Source of the DNA: a virus
Length of the DNA: 39,710 nt
Direction: 5' to 3' (one strand)
IMG/VR virus record: IMGVR_UViG_3300001798_000012
Span: 1-39,710 of that record
Both the position numbers and the translations under genes were made by a program. How positions within the stretch are numbered: position 1 is the stretch's first letter; each line of letters starts with the position of its first letter. Shown piece after piece: positions 6,568 through 15,637 of the stretch. A model generated the notes under the pieces. The model did not search any database and was not told the DNA's origin. It saw only the letters and a program-made list of their open reading frames with translations.

Positions 6568-8403
6568 CTAAACAATTGTGATGTTTCCAGATTTAGCACA
6601 TGCCATCCATCTTGCATTTGCCGTCTCGCAAGTTAATTGTACCCAATCACCAGAGGCAGTAGATGCTAAAGATCCTCCAACGCCTAAAGTAGTTTCGCTA
6701 TTTCCTAATCGTATTTGGGTTCCTGCGTTAGGTTGAGTGATTGTCCAAGAAGTAGATCCATCTAGATTTACCTCTATGGTATCCCCCACTGCTGAAGTTG
6801 CAGGAAGCGCTAGACTTAAAGCACCCCCAGACGTGCACATATACCCATTATTTACGGCAAGAGTTTGTGAAGCTCCAATTACAGACCATGTAAGTCCTCC
6901 ACCAACGGAATTAACCGTGATTGATCCAGCGCCGTTGACGATTCCTATCCCCGTCCCAGCTGTCAAAGTGCTGATCTGAGGAACGTCTCCCGTCATTCCA
7001 ATGATAAGCTGTCCATCTGTATCGATAGTCGTCGTACCGCCATCAAAGGAGAGATTCCCGCTTAGAGAGGTAAGCCCCTGTTGGGATACCGTTGCATTGA
7101 CGGTAGCGGCTGATCCCCCTGCTTCAATATTGGCATAGATGAAACCACCGGCACCTATCATGAAATCTCCTCCAACAGCGGAAGAAATAAAGATCGAGCT
7201 AAGACCTACACATGAACACCCCAGACCCACATTGATACATGGCAAAGAACCGGATTGGATGGCAGCATTAAAAATAGAGACGACCGCTCCCCCTGTAATG
7301 TCGATAGAATCGAATAGGTTACAAGTTGCTATTCCTACTACTCCGCCTGAAATGGTAGAAGCTGTATCGGTGTATATAGAGATGCTAGAAAATATGGTCA
7401 CATCCCCAGCAGAGATATTTAATGTTCTGCAACCGGCAGCTGCTTCCATGGTGCCAATGGTGACATTAAGAGTCATGTTAGCACCCGTGCACTCTAGGCA
7501 AATCCCATTGACCGTGGCTTTACAATCGACAGATTGTAAATGCACATTACTAACACCTGCTCCTTGGAAAGAGAGAGCAGCTGAAGCGTTGTTGGTCGTG
7601 AACGATACGTTGGTAGCTGTAAACTGTCCTGATCCTGTATAGACCGCATTACCAATGATCTCGCAAGCAAAGACCGAGGAGTCTACCGCTCCTGCAAGAT
7701 GAACATAGGGGTAAAGAGTAACATCTTCTAAGTACTTTCCCGCTGTGATCCAAACCACTGCTGGAGTAGCTAAACTAGCCCCATCGGCTACAGCTTGATC
7801 GATTGCTGATTGTACTGTGGTAAATGCAGAAAGATTAGCATTCGACCCCACTACATAGGGAGTGATGTCTCGTAAGTTGGAAAACTGTAAAGTCGATACA
7901 CCACCATTGTAGGTCTTTATCCCTTTTAGACCATTGACATCGGGATATCCTGTGATTGCTACTGCACCTGCACCATCTGGAATAACACCAGCTCCGGAAT
8001 CTGGCGTCAAAGTGTCAATAGCAGTGGAACCACCTGTTAGACCGAATGTTATCTTGTTAGTCGCCGCATCTGAAACTATCGAGATCGCTCCATCGGTATT
8101 GGTCAGCTGAATATTGCTAGGAGGATTTGCCCCTTCGCTTGAAGGATATACAGGCGTGCCAGCTGTATCAGAAAGAGAGGCTAAAGCTCCTGCAACGCTA
8201 ATCCATGTGGCTGTAACGACTCCTAATGAAGACGTAAAAGAACTCAAATACCAAAGACTCACCTCTTCAGTATTTATCCAGAATTGACCTATCGAATATT
8301 TAATGTCTGTATTATTGGGAGAGCGCGTGTCTATTACAGGAGCTGGAATGACTCCCGTTCCTACCCCTACTCCGTAAGCTCTGACATTGATAGGGGAAAC
8401 CAT
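6568..8403 (-). CDS. Tail fibre/spike with beta-helix region (611 aa)
   Basis: N-terminus INVRAYGVGVGTGVIPAP ... FWINTEEVSLWYL resembles that of the 792-residue fibre at 11932-14310 (VYGVGVG ... QQWINSTTG), presumably the virion-attachment domain. Around residues 190-230 FTTVQSAIDQAVADGA ... VWITAGKYLEDVTL is the start of a pectin-lyase-type beta-helix. The C-terminus carries the shared module (SVIGASQTLAVNNGYMC ... LPATSAVGDTIEV ... WTITQPNAGTQI). The three-part build suggests a trimeric spike with attachment, beta-helix and tip domains. No hydrolase active site was identified. Confidence 0.75.
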   Translation of the reverse strand: MVSPINVRAYGVGVGTGVIPAPVIDTRSPNNTDIKYSIGQFWINTEEVSLWYLSSFTSSLGVVTATWISVAGALASLSDTAGTPVYPSSEGANPPSNIQLTNTDGAISIVSDAATNKITFGLTGGSTAIDTLTPDSGAGVIPDGAGAVAITGYPDVNGLKGIKTYNGGVSTLQFSNLRDITPYVVGSNANLSAFTTVQSAIDQAVADGASLATPAVVWITAGKYLEDVTLYPYVHLAGAVDSSVFACEIIGNAVYTGSGQFTATNVSFTTNNASAALSFQGAGVSNVHLQSVDCKATVNGICLECTGANMTLNVTIGTMEAAAGCRTLNISAGDVTIFSSISIYTDTASTISGGVVGIATCNLFDSIDITGGAVVSIFNAAIQSGSLPCINVGLGCSCVGLSSIFISSAVGGDFMIGAGGFIYANIEAGGSAATVNATVSQQGLTSLSGNLSFDGGTTTIDTDGQLIIGMTGDVPQISTLTAGTGIGIVNGAGSITVNSVGGGLTWSVIGASQTLAVNNGYMCTSGGALSLALPATSAVGDTIEVNLDGSTSWTITQPNAGTQIRLGNSETTLGVGGSLASTASGDWVQLTCETANARWMACAKSGNITIV

Positions 8404-8404
8404 G

Positions 8405-9652
8405 TTAAACCGCCGTAGCTTGTTGTCCTGAGATAGATGCGGAGATCACACCGCTTGTGCTAATCAATGCATAGTAATCAGCTGGTAAATAGACAGTAAC
8501 CGGAATGACATTAAGAGCCGCTAAAGTGATGCTATTGACAATCGTTTGCTGTGTAGGTGTACTTGTCGATCCTACCCCACATAGGATGCTTGCCGCTGTC
8601 GCTGAAGCTACAGCTATATATACCGTTAGAATGACATCATACCCTAAGGAGTTTTGATACGCTGATCCTAAAGAAAGAGTAGATGTGGATGAAGCCGATG
8701 GAGAGGTAGATATAGAGTTAGCAGTTACATCTCCAAGCAATAGAGAATTGTAATCTAAAACAGAGGTGCCAAATGTAATAGCATTAGCGCCTAGTTGATA
8801 TAGAGAGTTATAACTGACAGTTCCAGAGCCGGAAAACGTAGGAGTAAAATTAAATACAGAGGTAACGCCGGTATTTATAAAGCTATAAGTACATCCAGCT
8901 GTTGCGGTAAACACCGACTGCACTGAGGAATTTGTATTCCCATATACTTGAGAATTGATGAAGGATGCGGATGAAGCCGTACCCAAAGATATAGCAGTGG
9001 ATAAAGCAGAAAGAGAAGAGTCTATAAACGTTAAACTACCAGAGGAAGAAACTCCAAACCCTTGAGCTATGGAAGAATTTTTAATTACTATCTGTGTTGA
9101 CTCTATCGTTAGCGTGTTGTAGTTGAACGAGTTATTAGTCGTTACACAGTTAACAAAATAAACATACCCAGGAGCACCGCTTGTGACTAGTAAAGCACTT
9201 GCATTACTAACTAAAATTAATGAACAAGAATCCAGATATACAGAGGCGCTAGAAGAAGTATTTAAGAAGTATATGGAAATGTTATTCGTGCAATTGAACT
9301 TACAATTTAAGAAGTTGATAGATCCCGCCGAACTGCCAGTATAGGATAGACTATATGTTGTATCAGACTGAAGAGTGATATTGCTTATAGAAATATTGCC
9401 AGATCCCGAGAATGTAAATCCCCCCGTGATCGTGACATTTGAAGAAGTACTATTGCCGCTCCAAGAGGTTAAATTAATGCCAGCTTTGAGTGCGACCACT
9501 TCGCTGTACGTGCCCTCTCCAATGTAGATAGTATCTCCGCTGGAAGCTGCATTGACCGCAGCCTGTATAGTCGTGTAGTTTCCCGTGCCAACCACAGGGG
9601 AGACTACAAAATCAGAAAATCCATAGGTGTTTGCTGGTGTAATTAGCGTCAT
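8405..9652 (-). CDS. Pectin-lyase-fold tail spike (415 aa)
   Basis: Start taken at ATG 9652 (MTLITPANTYGF), 7 nt after GGAG; a longer frame exists but overlaps the upstream gene. GNYTTIQAAVNAASSGDTIYIGEGTYSE (residues ~25-52) is the classical opening of pectin-lyase-like beta-helices, followed by many Ser/Asn-rich rungs. It shares the VVSP ... GNYTTIQ opening with the protein at 9649-11079, so the two are paralogs. Possible polysaccharide binding or depolymerase role; no catalytic acids can be assigned by eye. Confidence 0.7.
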   Translation of the reverse strand: MTLITPANTYGFSDFVVSPVVGTGNYTTIQAAVNAASSGDTIYIGEGTYSEVVALKAGINLTSWSGNSTSSNVTITGGFTFSGSGNISISNITLQSDTTYSLSYTGSSAGSINFLNCKFNCTNNISIYFLNTSSSASVYLDSCSLILVSNASALLVTSGAPGYVYFVNCVTTNNSFNYNTLTIESTQIVIKNSSIAQGFGVSSSGSLTFIDSSLSALSTAISLGTASSASFINSQVYGNTNSSVQSVFTATAGCTYSFINTGVTSVFNFTPTFSGSGTVSYNSLYQLGANAITFGTSVLDYNSLLLGDVTANSISTSPSASSTSTLSLGSAYQNSLGYDVILTVYIAVASATAASILCGVGSTSTPTQQTIVNSITLAALNVIPVTVYLPADYYALISTSGVISASISGQQATAV

Positions 9653-11079
9653 GCCAAGCTCCAAGTGCCAACGAAGTTTTCTGCTACCCAAGTAGTTGTA
9701 GAGGTTCTGTATCTCAAGGAAATGGTATTCCCAACCAGAGTATTCGTCGCTGTTCCAGCAACTGAACTAGATATATTGCCCATGGTTATCAATTGACCGG
9801 CATTTGCCTGTATAATGATATTTGCAGCGGTGAAACAGATAATATTAATTACATCCCCATTAGAAGGGGACCCAGGAAGATTAACCGTAAGAGGTCCGGT
9901 ACAATAATACCCTTCATTGCTAAGAGCCGAGAAAGTGGAATTCTCCTCCGTATAACTCACGTTTACAGAAGAAGAAATCGTGATAGTTCCAGCGCCATTA
10001 GCTACAGAAACCCCCGGACCTGCTGTGATATTAGCTAAAGAAAATCCCGACCCATCGCCTATTAATATCGTTCCATTTGCTGCCGATGAGGTATCTAATC
10101 CCGTTCCCCCTGAAGCGTTGTCTAATACAGTTGTGAGAGTGAGTTCAGAAATCTTTACGTCGCCTAGAGAACATCCAAGTGCAACTACGGTAGACGAAGT
10201 GGGAGAAGAGTCGGTCACTTCATCGTTGCTTATGAAGTCATACCAGACTGTCCCAGTTCCTGCGATAGGGTTCACGTGCAGAGAGCTTAAATAACAGCTA
10301 CGTAAAACAGCTAGACCAGGCGCAGTAACAACAACGCATTGTCGTATGCCTACATCAAAAGAGCAGTCCGTGAAATAGCATCCCAATGCGCTGCTACAAG
10401 CTACGGCTGTAGAATGTATGTTGTTAAACTGACAGTTGAATGCTCTTAAAATTCCCGTCCCTGTTACAGAAGCTGGCCAAGATATGGAACTATTATAGAA
10501 AGAGACTGTGCCAGTAGAGTTAGAAGAATCTAATGAGGCAGCTCCGTACCCGTTGAAACATTCGCAGTTGAAGTATTTGACCTGAGCATTCCCTGCGATA
10601 GTATATAAAGACGTGGTGTTTACTGAGGATGGATCGGTAGTGAAATTGCATTGGTAAAAATTAACCTTAGGCGTATTTCCAGCCTCAATTTTTAAAATTG
10701 TTGCCAACGCGTTAGAAAACGTACAACCGATGAAATTGTATGTGTGATTTCCCATTAACTCTATATTAGCATCCGATCCGCCAGGAGTAGAAAAATAGAT
10801 CCCAGAGATGGAAATATCTGCATCGAGAACCACAGCACCATTAATCTGTGATACACCGCTCGTCCCATAACCTGCGGTAGTATAAGAAGTTATCTCAATA
10901 GGTCCAGCGCATGTAAATCCTGCATAGGTTCCAGGATTTAAATAGACGGTTTGAGCAACGCCTGTAAACAAGACAGCATCCACAGCATCTTGAATTGTGG
11001 TGTAGTTACCAATAGTAACATCTGGGGAAACTACATACTCTGAAATGCAAAAAGTTCCCGTGGAAAGTGCTTGTACCAT
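9649..11079 (-). CDS. Pectin-lyase-fold tail spike, paralog (476 aa)
   Basis: Start at ATG 11079 (MVQALSTGTFCISEYVVSP), which directly follows the stop of the 170-residue module gene (TAACATG). Residues ~17-50 repeat the beta-helix opening EYVVSPDVTIGNYTTIQDAVDAV. The middle is beta-helix-like and Cys-containing; the C-terminal ~130 residues (GTGLDTSSAANGTILIGDG then EGYYCTGPLTVNLPGSPSNGDVI) are a divergent form of the shared tip module. It overlaps the downstream spike start by 4 nt. Likely receptor-binding. Confidence 0.7.
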   Translation of the reverse strand: MVQALSTGTFCISEYVVSPDVTIGNYTTIQDAVDAVLFTGVAQTVYLNPGTYAGFTCAGPIEITSYTTAGYGTSGVSQINGAVVLDADISISGIYFSTPGGSDANIELMGNHTYNFIGCTFSNALATILKIEAGNTPKVNFYQCNFTTDPSSVNTTSLYTIAGNAQVKYFNCECFNGYGAASLDSSNSTGTVSFYNSSISWPASVTGTGILRAFNCQFNNIHSTAVACSSALGCYFTDCSFDVGIRQCVVVTAPGLAVLRSCYLSSLHVNPIAGTGTVWYDFISNDEVTDSSPTSSTVVALGCSLGDVKISELTLTTVLDNASGGTGLDTSSAANGTILIGDGSGFSLANITAGPGVSVANGAGTITISSSVNVSYTEENSTFSALSNEGYYCTGPLTVNLPGSPSNGDVINIICFTAANIIIQANAGQLITMGNISSSVAGTATNTLVGNTISLRYRTSTTTWVAENFVGTWSLA

Positions 11080-11080
11080 G

Positions 11081-11593
11081 TTAAACCACCGTAATGCTGC
11101 CAATCATACTTGCAACTACCCATCTAGCGTTTATTGATTCACAAATCAACTTAACTGTATCCCCCTGAGCCGACGAAGCTAAGGAGCCACCTACTCCTAA
11201 AGTAGTCTGAAAAGAAGCGATTCTTATTTGCGTTGCGGCATTGGGTTGAGTGATTGTCCAAGAAGTAGATCCATCTAACACAATTTCTATCGTATCCCCT
11301 ACAACAGACGCAGCAGGAAGAGCTAAACTTAAAGCCCCTCCACCTGTACAAAAGTATCCGTTATTCACTACTAGCGCTTGACTTGCTCCTATCACGGACC
11401 AATTTAATCCCGTTCCAGAAACAGATATCGTCAGCGTATTAGCGCCGGGGTTTCCTGTAACAGAAACGCTTCCGCTTCCTAATAGATTAAGATTGTCCGA
11501 GCCGTCCGGACCTACGGCGCCCCCAGCATTGCCAGTAACGGTATCTATAAATCCCGTTCCTGCCGCTACACTATACGAACCGCCCTGTGACAT
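11081..11593 (-). CDS. Tail-fibre module protein (170 aa)
   Basis: Residues ~60-170 are nearly the same module as the C-terminus of the 611-residue spike: LNWSVIGASQALVVNNGY, then GGALSLALPAASVVGDTIE, then STSWTITQPNA. The high identity of this block at two loci suggests recent duplication or recombination. The first ~60 residues are Gly/Ser-rich linker. It lies between the 108-residue conserved virion protein and a spike. Confidence 0.65.
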   Translation of the reverse strand: MSQGGSYSVAAGTGFIDTVTGNAGGAVGPDGSDNLNLLGSGSVSVTGNPGANTLTISVSGTGLNWSVIGASQALVVNNGYFCTGGGALSLALPAASVVGDTIEIVLDGSTSWTITQPNAATQIRIASFQTTLGVGGSLASSAQGDTVKLICESINARWVVASMIGSITVV

Positions 11594-11596
11594 GTT

Positions 11597-11923
11597 TTAC
11601 CCAAGATACCAAGTGGTTAAATTGACCTGTCCAGAACCAGGAGTTCCTTTAGCATACAATGGTGTCCCTGCTTGAAAGGAAGAATATCCAGCGGTTCCGT
11701 GATTAGTGCCTGCATCGATTAATAAAAACCCTTGCGTAGGCAACTGGAAAGTATCGTTAATTCCATCTTGAGAAAATGTAATCGTTGCATTGGTCAAGTT
11801 CTGCACGAAATACACTTGAGATGGATTAGCAGTCTCCCCCACTAAGGCATACGTTCCTGAAATGCTTCCAAAAGATAAACTCTGCATAGCCTCTTGAAGT
11901 AAACGGGTTGATTGTGTAGTCAT
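11597..11923 (-). CDS. Conserved phage virion protein (108 aa)
   Basis: Pattern LSFGSISGTYALVG ... YFVQNLTNATITFSQDG ... GFLLIDAGTN ... GTPLYAKGTPGSGQVNL is a recurring small protein of podovirus-like phages, probably a virion or tail-fibre-associated beta-sandwich. Not part of the shared module family around it. AAGGAA lies upstream of the start. Function not established. Confidence 0.6.
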   Translation of the reverse strand: MTTQSTRLLQEAMQSLSFGSISGTYALVGETANPSQVYFVQNLTNATITFSQDGINDTFQLPTQGFLLIDAGTNHGTAGYSSFQAGTPLYAKGTPGSGQVNLTTWYLG

Positions 11924-11931
11924 GAAATTCC

Positions 11932-14310
11932 TTAATTAATAAGCCACCAGTTCCAAGTACTTGTATCTGTAGCATCAGCCGAAGTAAGGGTAAAGCTGGT
12001 TCCTGCTACTATAGTGCTCACATAAACTGCTTGTGGAGCTGCAACAGTGCCTAAAGCATCTGGTATTGCGAATATCAATGAATTGGCTGTTACAGCTGTT
12101 GTGGAGACAGTGACAGCACCGGCCACCATAGCGCCCGATGTTCCGGCTGAAGCGTTAGCGCCTGTTGTAATACTAATCTTGTTACCAGCGGTTCCTAGAA
12201 CTAAGTTACCGTTTGTAGCGGTGATTGCTCCCAAAGTAGCTGTGACAGTCGTTGCAGCTGAAACAGCCCCCGCTGACGCGGTAACATTCCCTGTAGTTGC
12301 AGTAACTCCGGTACCGCCTGTAACTGTACCGCTTGCTGATACGTTTCCTGCCGAAGCTGCGATGTTCCCCGCTGTCGACGTGATATCACTTGCTATTGTA
12401 GCCGCACCGGCAGAAGTGATGCTGAGCACATTGCTTGTGCCGACGGCTGCGTTAGCTGAAAGAACAAAATTATCAGATACCGAGTTGTCGATACCCATCG
12501 AGAATACGCCAGCACCACTCACTAGAAAATTAATGTATGGATCACCAGCGCTTGCACCGCCAGTTGCTAATTGCAAGGATGCATGAGAAGCACCGTTTGT
12601 GTTGTCTGAGTTGGTGATCTGACGATTGACGTTACTTCCTGCTGAAGATACCGACTGCACTTCATCAATGGCAACTAGATTGATATTTCCAGTCCCTGCT
12701 TGGATGGTAGTGGTAGAAGTCGTCGTTGAAGAGCCGATTGTCAATGTTTTAACATTTGCGCCTGTTGCCAAAGTGACTGTCGTATCTGCTGCATCAGAAG
12801 AAATACTAATCGATCCAGTTCCTGAAGCAATGGACAAAGCTCCATTAGTTGCCGTGATATTTAAAGCGCCGCTTCCCGACTGCAAAGTAGTGGCAGAAGT
12901 GCTATTCGTTGAACCGAAAATACAAGTTTTTACGGCAGCACCTGTTCCAACTGATACTGCTGTAGCTGCTGCATCAGTAGAGATGCCTAGAGCCCCTGTA
13001 CCAGAATTAGCTGTCATAGCTCCATTGGATGACGTAAGGGTGAGAACGCCGCTTCCAGATTGTATAGCTGTAGAGCTAGTGGTATTGGTAGATCCCAATG
13101 TTACAGTTTTAACCCCAGAGCCGGTACCAACGTTCAAAGTAGTAGCTGCAGCATCGTCAGAAATTCCAAAAGCGCCAGTACCAGAAATGATATCCAACGC
13201 ACCGTTATTACTTTGAACAGCTATACCACCAGATCCAGATTGCACTGTGGTAATAGAGGTTGTATTAGTTGATCCAAGAATGACAGTCTTAACCCCAGCA
13301 CCCGTAGCGATAGACACGGCAGTGGCTGCGGCATCAGTAGAGATGCCTAGAGCTCCTGTACCTGAAGTAATAGCCACAGCACCATTAGTCGCTGCAACGC
13401 TAATTCCACCAGATCCAGATTGTAGAGTAGAAACGCTGGTTGTATTAGTGGATCCCAATATTAACGTCTTAACTCCAGCGCCAGTAGCGATAGACACGGC
13501 AGTAGCTGCGGCATCTGTGGAAATACCAATAGCCCCAGTGCCTGAATTTATAGTAATTGCGCCGTTTCCAGTGGAATAGGAGATGCCACCAGATCCAGAT
13601 TGTAAAGCTAAAGAACTGGTAGTATTCGTAGAGCCTAAGGTGACAGTTTTAGCCCCAGCGCCCGTAGCTATATTCACCGTGTTTGTTGTGGCGTCTGTGG
13701 AGATACCCATCGTTCCGGTCCCACTATTGGCCGTCAAAGCCGCGTTTGTGGCCGTCAAAGTGATGCCGCCAGATCCTGAGGTAATACCTACCGAAGTTGC
13801 CCCAGTCGCATTACCAAACGTGTTAACACTAGCTCCTGTTGTAGCAAGAGTTGTAGCTCCAACAGAGGAAAGAGTTGTGCCAGCTGATAAACCTGTAGTT
13901 GTTGCAAGAGATCCAGGAACTGTCATCGCGGCCGGTAAGGAAATGGTCAAAGTTCCAGCTGCTCCTAGAGTGGACACTTGGTTAGCCGTTCCGGCGACCT
14001 GAATGTTGCCAGCAACAGGAGTTGCTGTACCAGAATCCCCAGTCAATGTATTCACATCAGAAGAGGAACCGCCTAGAATTGACCATGTAGCTACTACTTG
14101 ACCGTTAGAGGAAGAGAGAGCAACAAGATTATAAGTGGATCCTGTAGTAGAGTTGATCCACTGTTGACCAATCTTAAAGGGTCCATTAGGTCCAATGACG
14201 TTAGAGGAAGAGGGGGCGACTGTTTGTACGACGGGGATGATGCCGAAAGAATTGGAAGATGCGGAACCTACTCCTACTCCATATACGTTGACTGCTGTGG
14301 GACTGGTCAT
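11932..14310 (-). CDS. Long tail fibre with 60-residue repeats (792 aa)
   Basis: Start at ATG 14310 (MTSPTAVNVYGVGVG) six nt after GGAG. Residues 1-90 are an attachment domain shared with the 611-residue spike. Residues 202-501 hold five 60-residue repeats and a partial sixth; each contains GISTDAAATAVS, GVKT, LGSTNTTS, QSGSGG, NGA and SGTGA. The C-terminal 200 residues are a beta-rich tip. Only a handful of Lys/Arg residues; very Thr/Ser/Ala/Gly-rich. The repeat region is likely an elongated beta-helical shaft whose length can vary by recombination. Confidence 0.8.
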   Translation of the reverse strand: MTSPTAVNVYGVGVGSASSNSFGIIPVVQTVAPSSSNVIGPNGPFKIGQQWINSTTGSTYNLVALSSSNGQVVATWSILGGSSSDVNTLTGDSGTATPVAGNIQVAGTANQVSTLGAAGTLTISLPAAMTVPGSLATTTGLSAGTTLSSVGATTLATTGASVNTFGNATGATSVGITSGSGGITLTATNAALTANSGTGTMGISTDATTNTVNIATGAGAKTVTLGSTNTTSSLALQSGSGGISYSTGNGAITINSGTGAIGISTDAAATAVSIATGAGVKTLILGSTNTTSVSTLQSGSGGISVAATNGAVAITSGTGALGISTDAAATAVSIATGAGVKTVILGSTNTTSITTVQSGSGGIAVQSNNGALDIISGTGAFGISDDAAATTLNVGTGSGVKTVTLGSTNTTSSTAIQSGSGVLTLTSSNGAMTANSGTGALGISTDAAATAVSVGTGAAVKTCIFGSTNSTSATTLQSGSGALNITATNGALSIASGTGSISISSDAADTTVTLATGANVKTLTIGSSTTTSTTTIQAGTGNINLVAIDEVQSVSSAGSNVNRQITNSDNTNGASHASLQLATGGASAGDPYINFLVSGAGVFSMGIDNSVSDNFVLSANAAVGTSNVLSITSAGAATIASDITSTAGNIAASAGNVSASGTVTGGTGVTATTGNVTASAGAVSAATTVTATLGAITATNGNLVLGTAGNKISITTGANASAGTSGAMVAGAVTVSTTAVTANSLIFAIPDALGTVAAPQAVYVSTIVAGTSFTLTSADATDTSTWNWWLIN
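12808..13707 (-). repeat. Five 180-bp tandem repeats in the tail-fibre gene
   Basis: Five in-frame units of 180 bp (60 codons), with a degenerate sixth continuing to about 12660. Units 2 and 3 are the most alike. The period is exact at protein level, so homologous exchange between units would shorten or lengthen the fibre without breaking frame. Confidence 0.9.
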
Positions 14311-14394
14311 AATGACTCCTGACGTTGTAAACAAAAATTTAGTTGACGAGGGATTTAGACGCTAGGGGAAAATCAAATAAAGATTCTGTCTGAT

Positions 14395-14470
14395 CAGAAA
14401 TTAGCGTTTTAAGAAAAGGCGGCTTGTAACCCAGTTCTGAAGAACTGGGTTTTACGCTGTCAGGGATAAA
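14395..14470 (-). mobile_element. Solo IS605-like left end (copy 1)
   Basis: A 76-bp sequence containing the hairpin CCCAGTTC / GAACTGGG, nearly identical (two differences) to the reverse complement of 39557-39632. Outer arms GGCG and CGCC flank the inner stem in the same nested way as the left end of the tnpB element at 3802-3841. No tnpA, tnpB or matching right end is attached. It lies between the tail-fibre operon promoter region and the 3' end of the P63C gene. Confidence 0.7.
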
Positions 14471-14471
14471 A

Positions 14472-15500
14472 TCAACTTATTTCCTTAAAAGGAAGATCTA
14501 ATGTTTCATCGTACCTAGGTTTAACTCTATCTAATTTTTTCATAAAACCTTGGTAATCCCCATCATCACTAAGTTTCATTACGGTCACTACAGAATCTAA
14601 GTGAGCCAATAGTTTAGGATGACCGATATTTTCTGATAGCTTTCTATGGAATTGATGTTTCTTGTTCCCTTTCTCGGTTTTTGGAGTTTGCTTCTTTAAT
14701 TCCTCCAAAACTCCAGGTGCTAATCTTTTATATATTATATCATTTGTTATATGACCAAAGTAACTTGGGTAATTTTGTCTTTTTTCTTTATCTGCAGGGA
14801 ATTCAACGCTTCTTAATCGACACAATTCTTCATAAAAATCAGAAGGAAAAGTTTTGATCCAGGGACGCAATTCTTTGGCAATGAATTGTTCTAATATCTT
14901 CGATAGAGCATCTACTGCTCTATCTTTTTGGTATCCTGTTGCTTCATCCACCAATGCAGCAATGCCGACATGAGCCAGAGCGCGCATGATTAATTTAGCT
15001 TTAGATACTACTCGTTTTTGTCTAATTCCAAGTTGACCGTGTTCATCGGTATCCAGCCATACGTCGCATATTTTTGGAACAATTTCAGCCCTAACTCCCC
15101 TAGCTAATGCTCCTTTTTCCGTTCTATAATTTACTACTATTTCCTGCAGATCGCCTAAATGTTTATCTACAAATGGCTTAAGATTTTTAAATAGCAAAAA
15201 TTGAGGAACATCTGCAGCAATATCCTCTACAGAACGATTGGCAGAAATCCAGCCACTATAATACATCCCCATTCCTTCCATGAAATCCGTTTGCGTCAAA
15301 ACCCTGCTTCCATCAGACAAAACAGAACAAGGAAATCTCATAGTGCCAATAATGAGTTCTCCAGAGTATTGCGCCTGCGGCACGTTTTTATTTTTATCCC
15401 ATCTAGCATTGGCCGCTTTTTGCGCTATCAGTTTTCTTTCAGTCTCATTAAGTTTCTCGGCTCTCGCATATCCGCCCGCAGAATTTTTAACATCTTTCAT
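14472..15500 (-). CDS. P63C-domain protein (342 aa)
   Basis: The middle and C-terminus match the P63C domain as I know it: KAKLIMRALAHVGIAALVDEATGYQ, then DALSKILEQFIAKELRPWIKTFPSDFYEELCRL, then YFGHITNDIIYKRLAPGVLEELK. The N-terminus (ETERKLIAQKAANARWDK) is basic. Start taken at ATG 15500, behind GGGG; two earlier in-frame ATGs lie inside the repeated operator sequence. P63C proteins occur in phages and mobile elements; the function is unknown. It is flanked by a solo IS end and operator-like repeats, consistent with an imported accessory gene under its own control. Confidence 0.75.
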   Translation of the reverse strand: MKDVKNSAGGYARAEKLNETERKLIAQKAANARWDKNKNVPQAQYSGELIIGTMRFPCSVLSDGSRVLTQTDFMEGMGMYYSGWISANRSVEDIAADVPQFLLFKNLKPFVDKHLGDLQEIVVNYRTEKGALARGVRAEIVPKICDVWLDTDEHGQLGIRQKRVVSKAKLIMRALAHVGIAALVDEATGYQKDRAVDALSKILEQFIAKELRPWIKTFPSDFYEELCRLRSVEFPADKEKRQNYPSYFGHITNDIIYKRLAPGVLEELKKQTPKTEKGNKKHQFHRKLSENIGHPKLLAHLDSVVTVMKLSDDGDYQGFMKKLDRVKPRYDETLDLPFKEIS

Positions 15501-15509
15501 AAATGCCCC

Positions 15510-15566
15510 ATGCTTGCATTTTTTACAGGCAAGCATATGCTTGATAAAATATTTTGCAAGCATATG
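15510..15566 (-). promoter_or_regulatory. Operator-like repeats upstream of the P63C gene
   Basis: GCAAGCATATG occurs at 15529-15539 and 15556-15566, exactly 27 bp apart; the first is inside the perfect 14-bp palindrome CAAGCATATGCTTG (15530-15543). A third, partial copy (ATGCTTGCAT) is at 15510-15519. Repeated, phased sites just before a gene suggest an autoregulatory or regulator-binding operator. TTGCAA near 15559 could serve as a -35 box. Confidence 0.5.
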
Positions 15567-15593
15567 TTTAAAAGAAAGATTCGGACTTACGCT

Positions 15594-15617
15594 AAATCAC
15601 ACCAAATGTGATAATTT
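15594..15617. promoter_or_regulatory. Operator-like palindrome before a small plus-strand gene
   Basis: ATCACA (15596-15601), 5-bp spacer, TGTGAT (15607-15612), with flanking A and T runs. It lies in the divergent gap between the P63C gene and the 77-residue gene, 26 bp before the latter's start. Confidence 0.4.
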
Positions 15618-15637
15618 AGGAAACAACGAGGTGATGT

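Noticed and set aside
12047-14002. Several long plus-strand frames opposite the repeat fibre
   Set aside because: They are periodic mirror frames of the Thr/Ser/Ala/Gly-rich repeats, rich in Val/Pro/Ala, with no ribosome binding sites.
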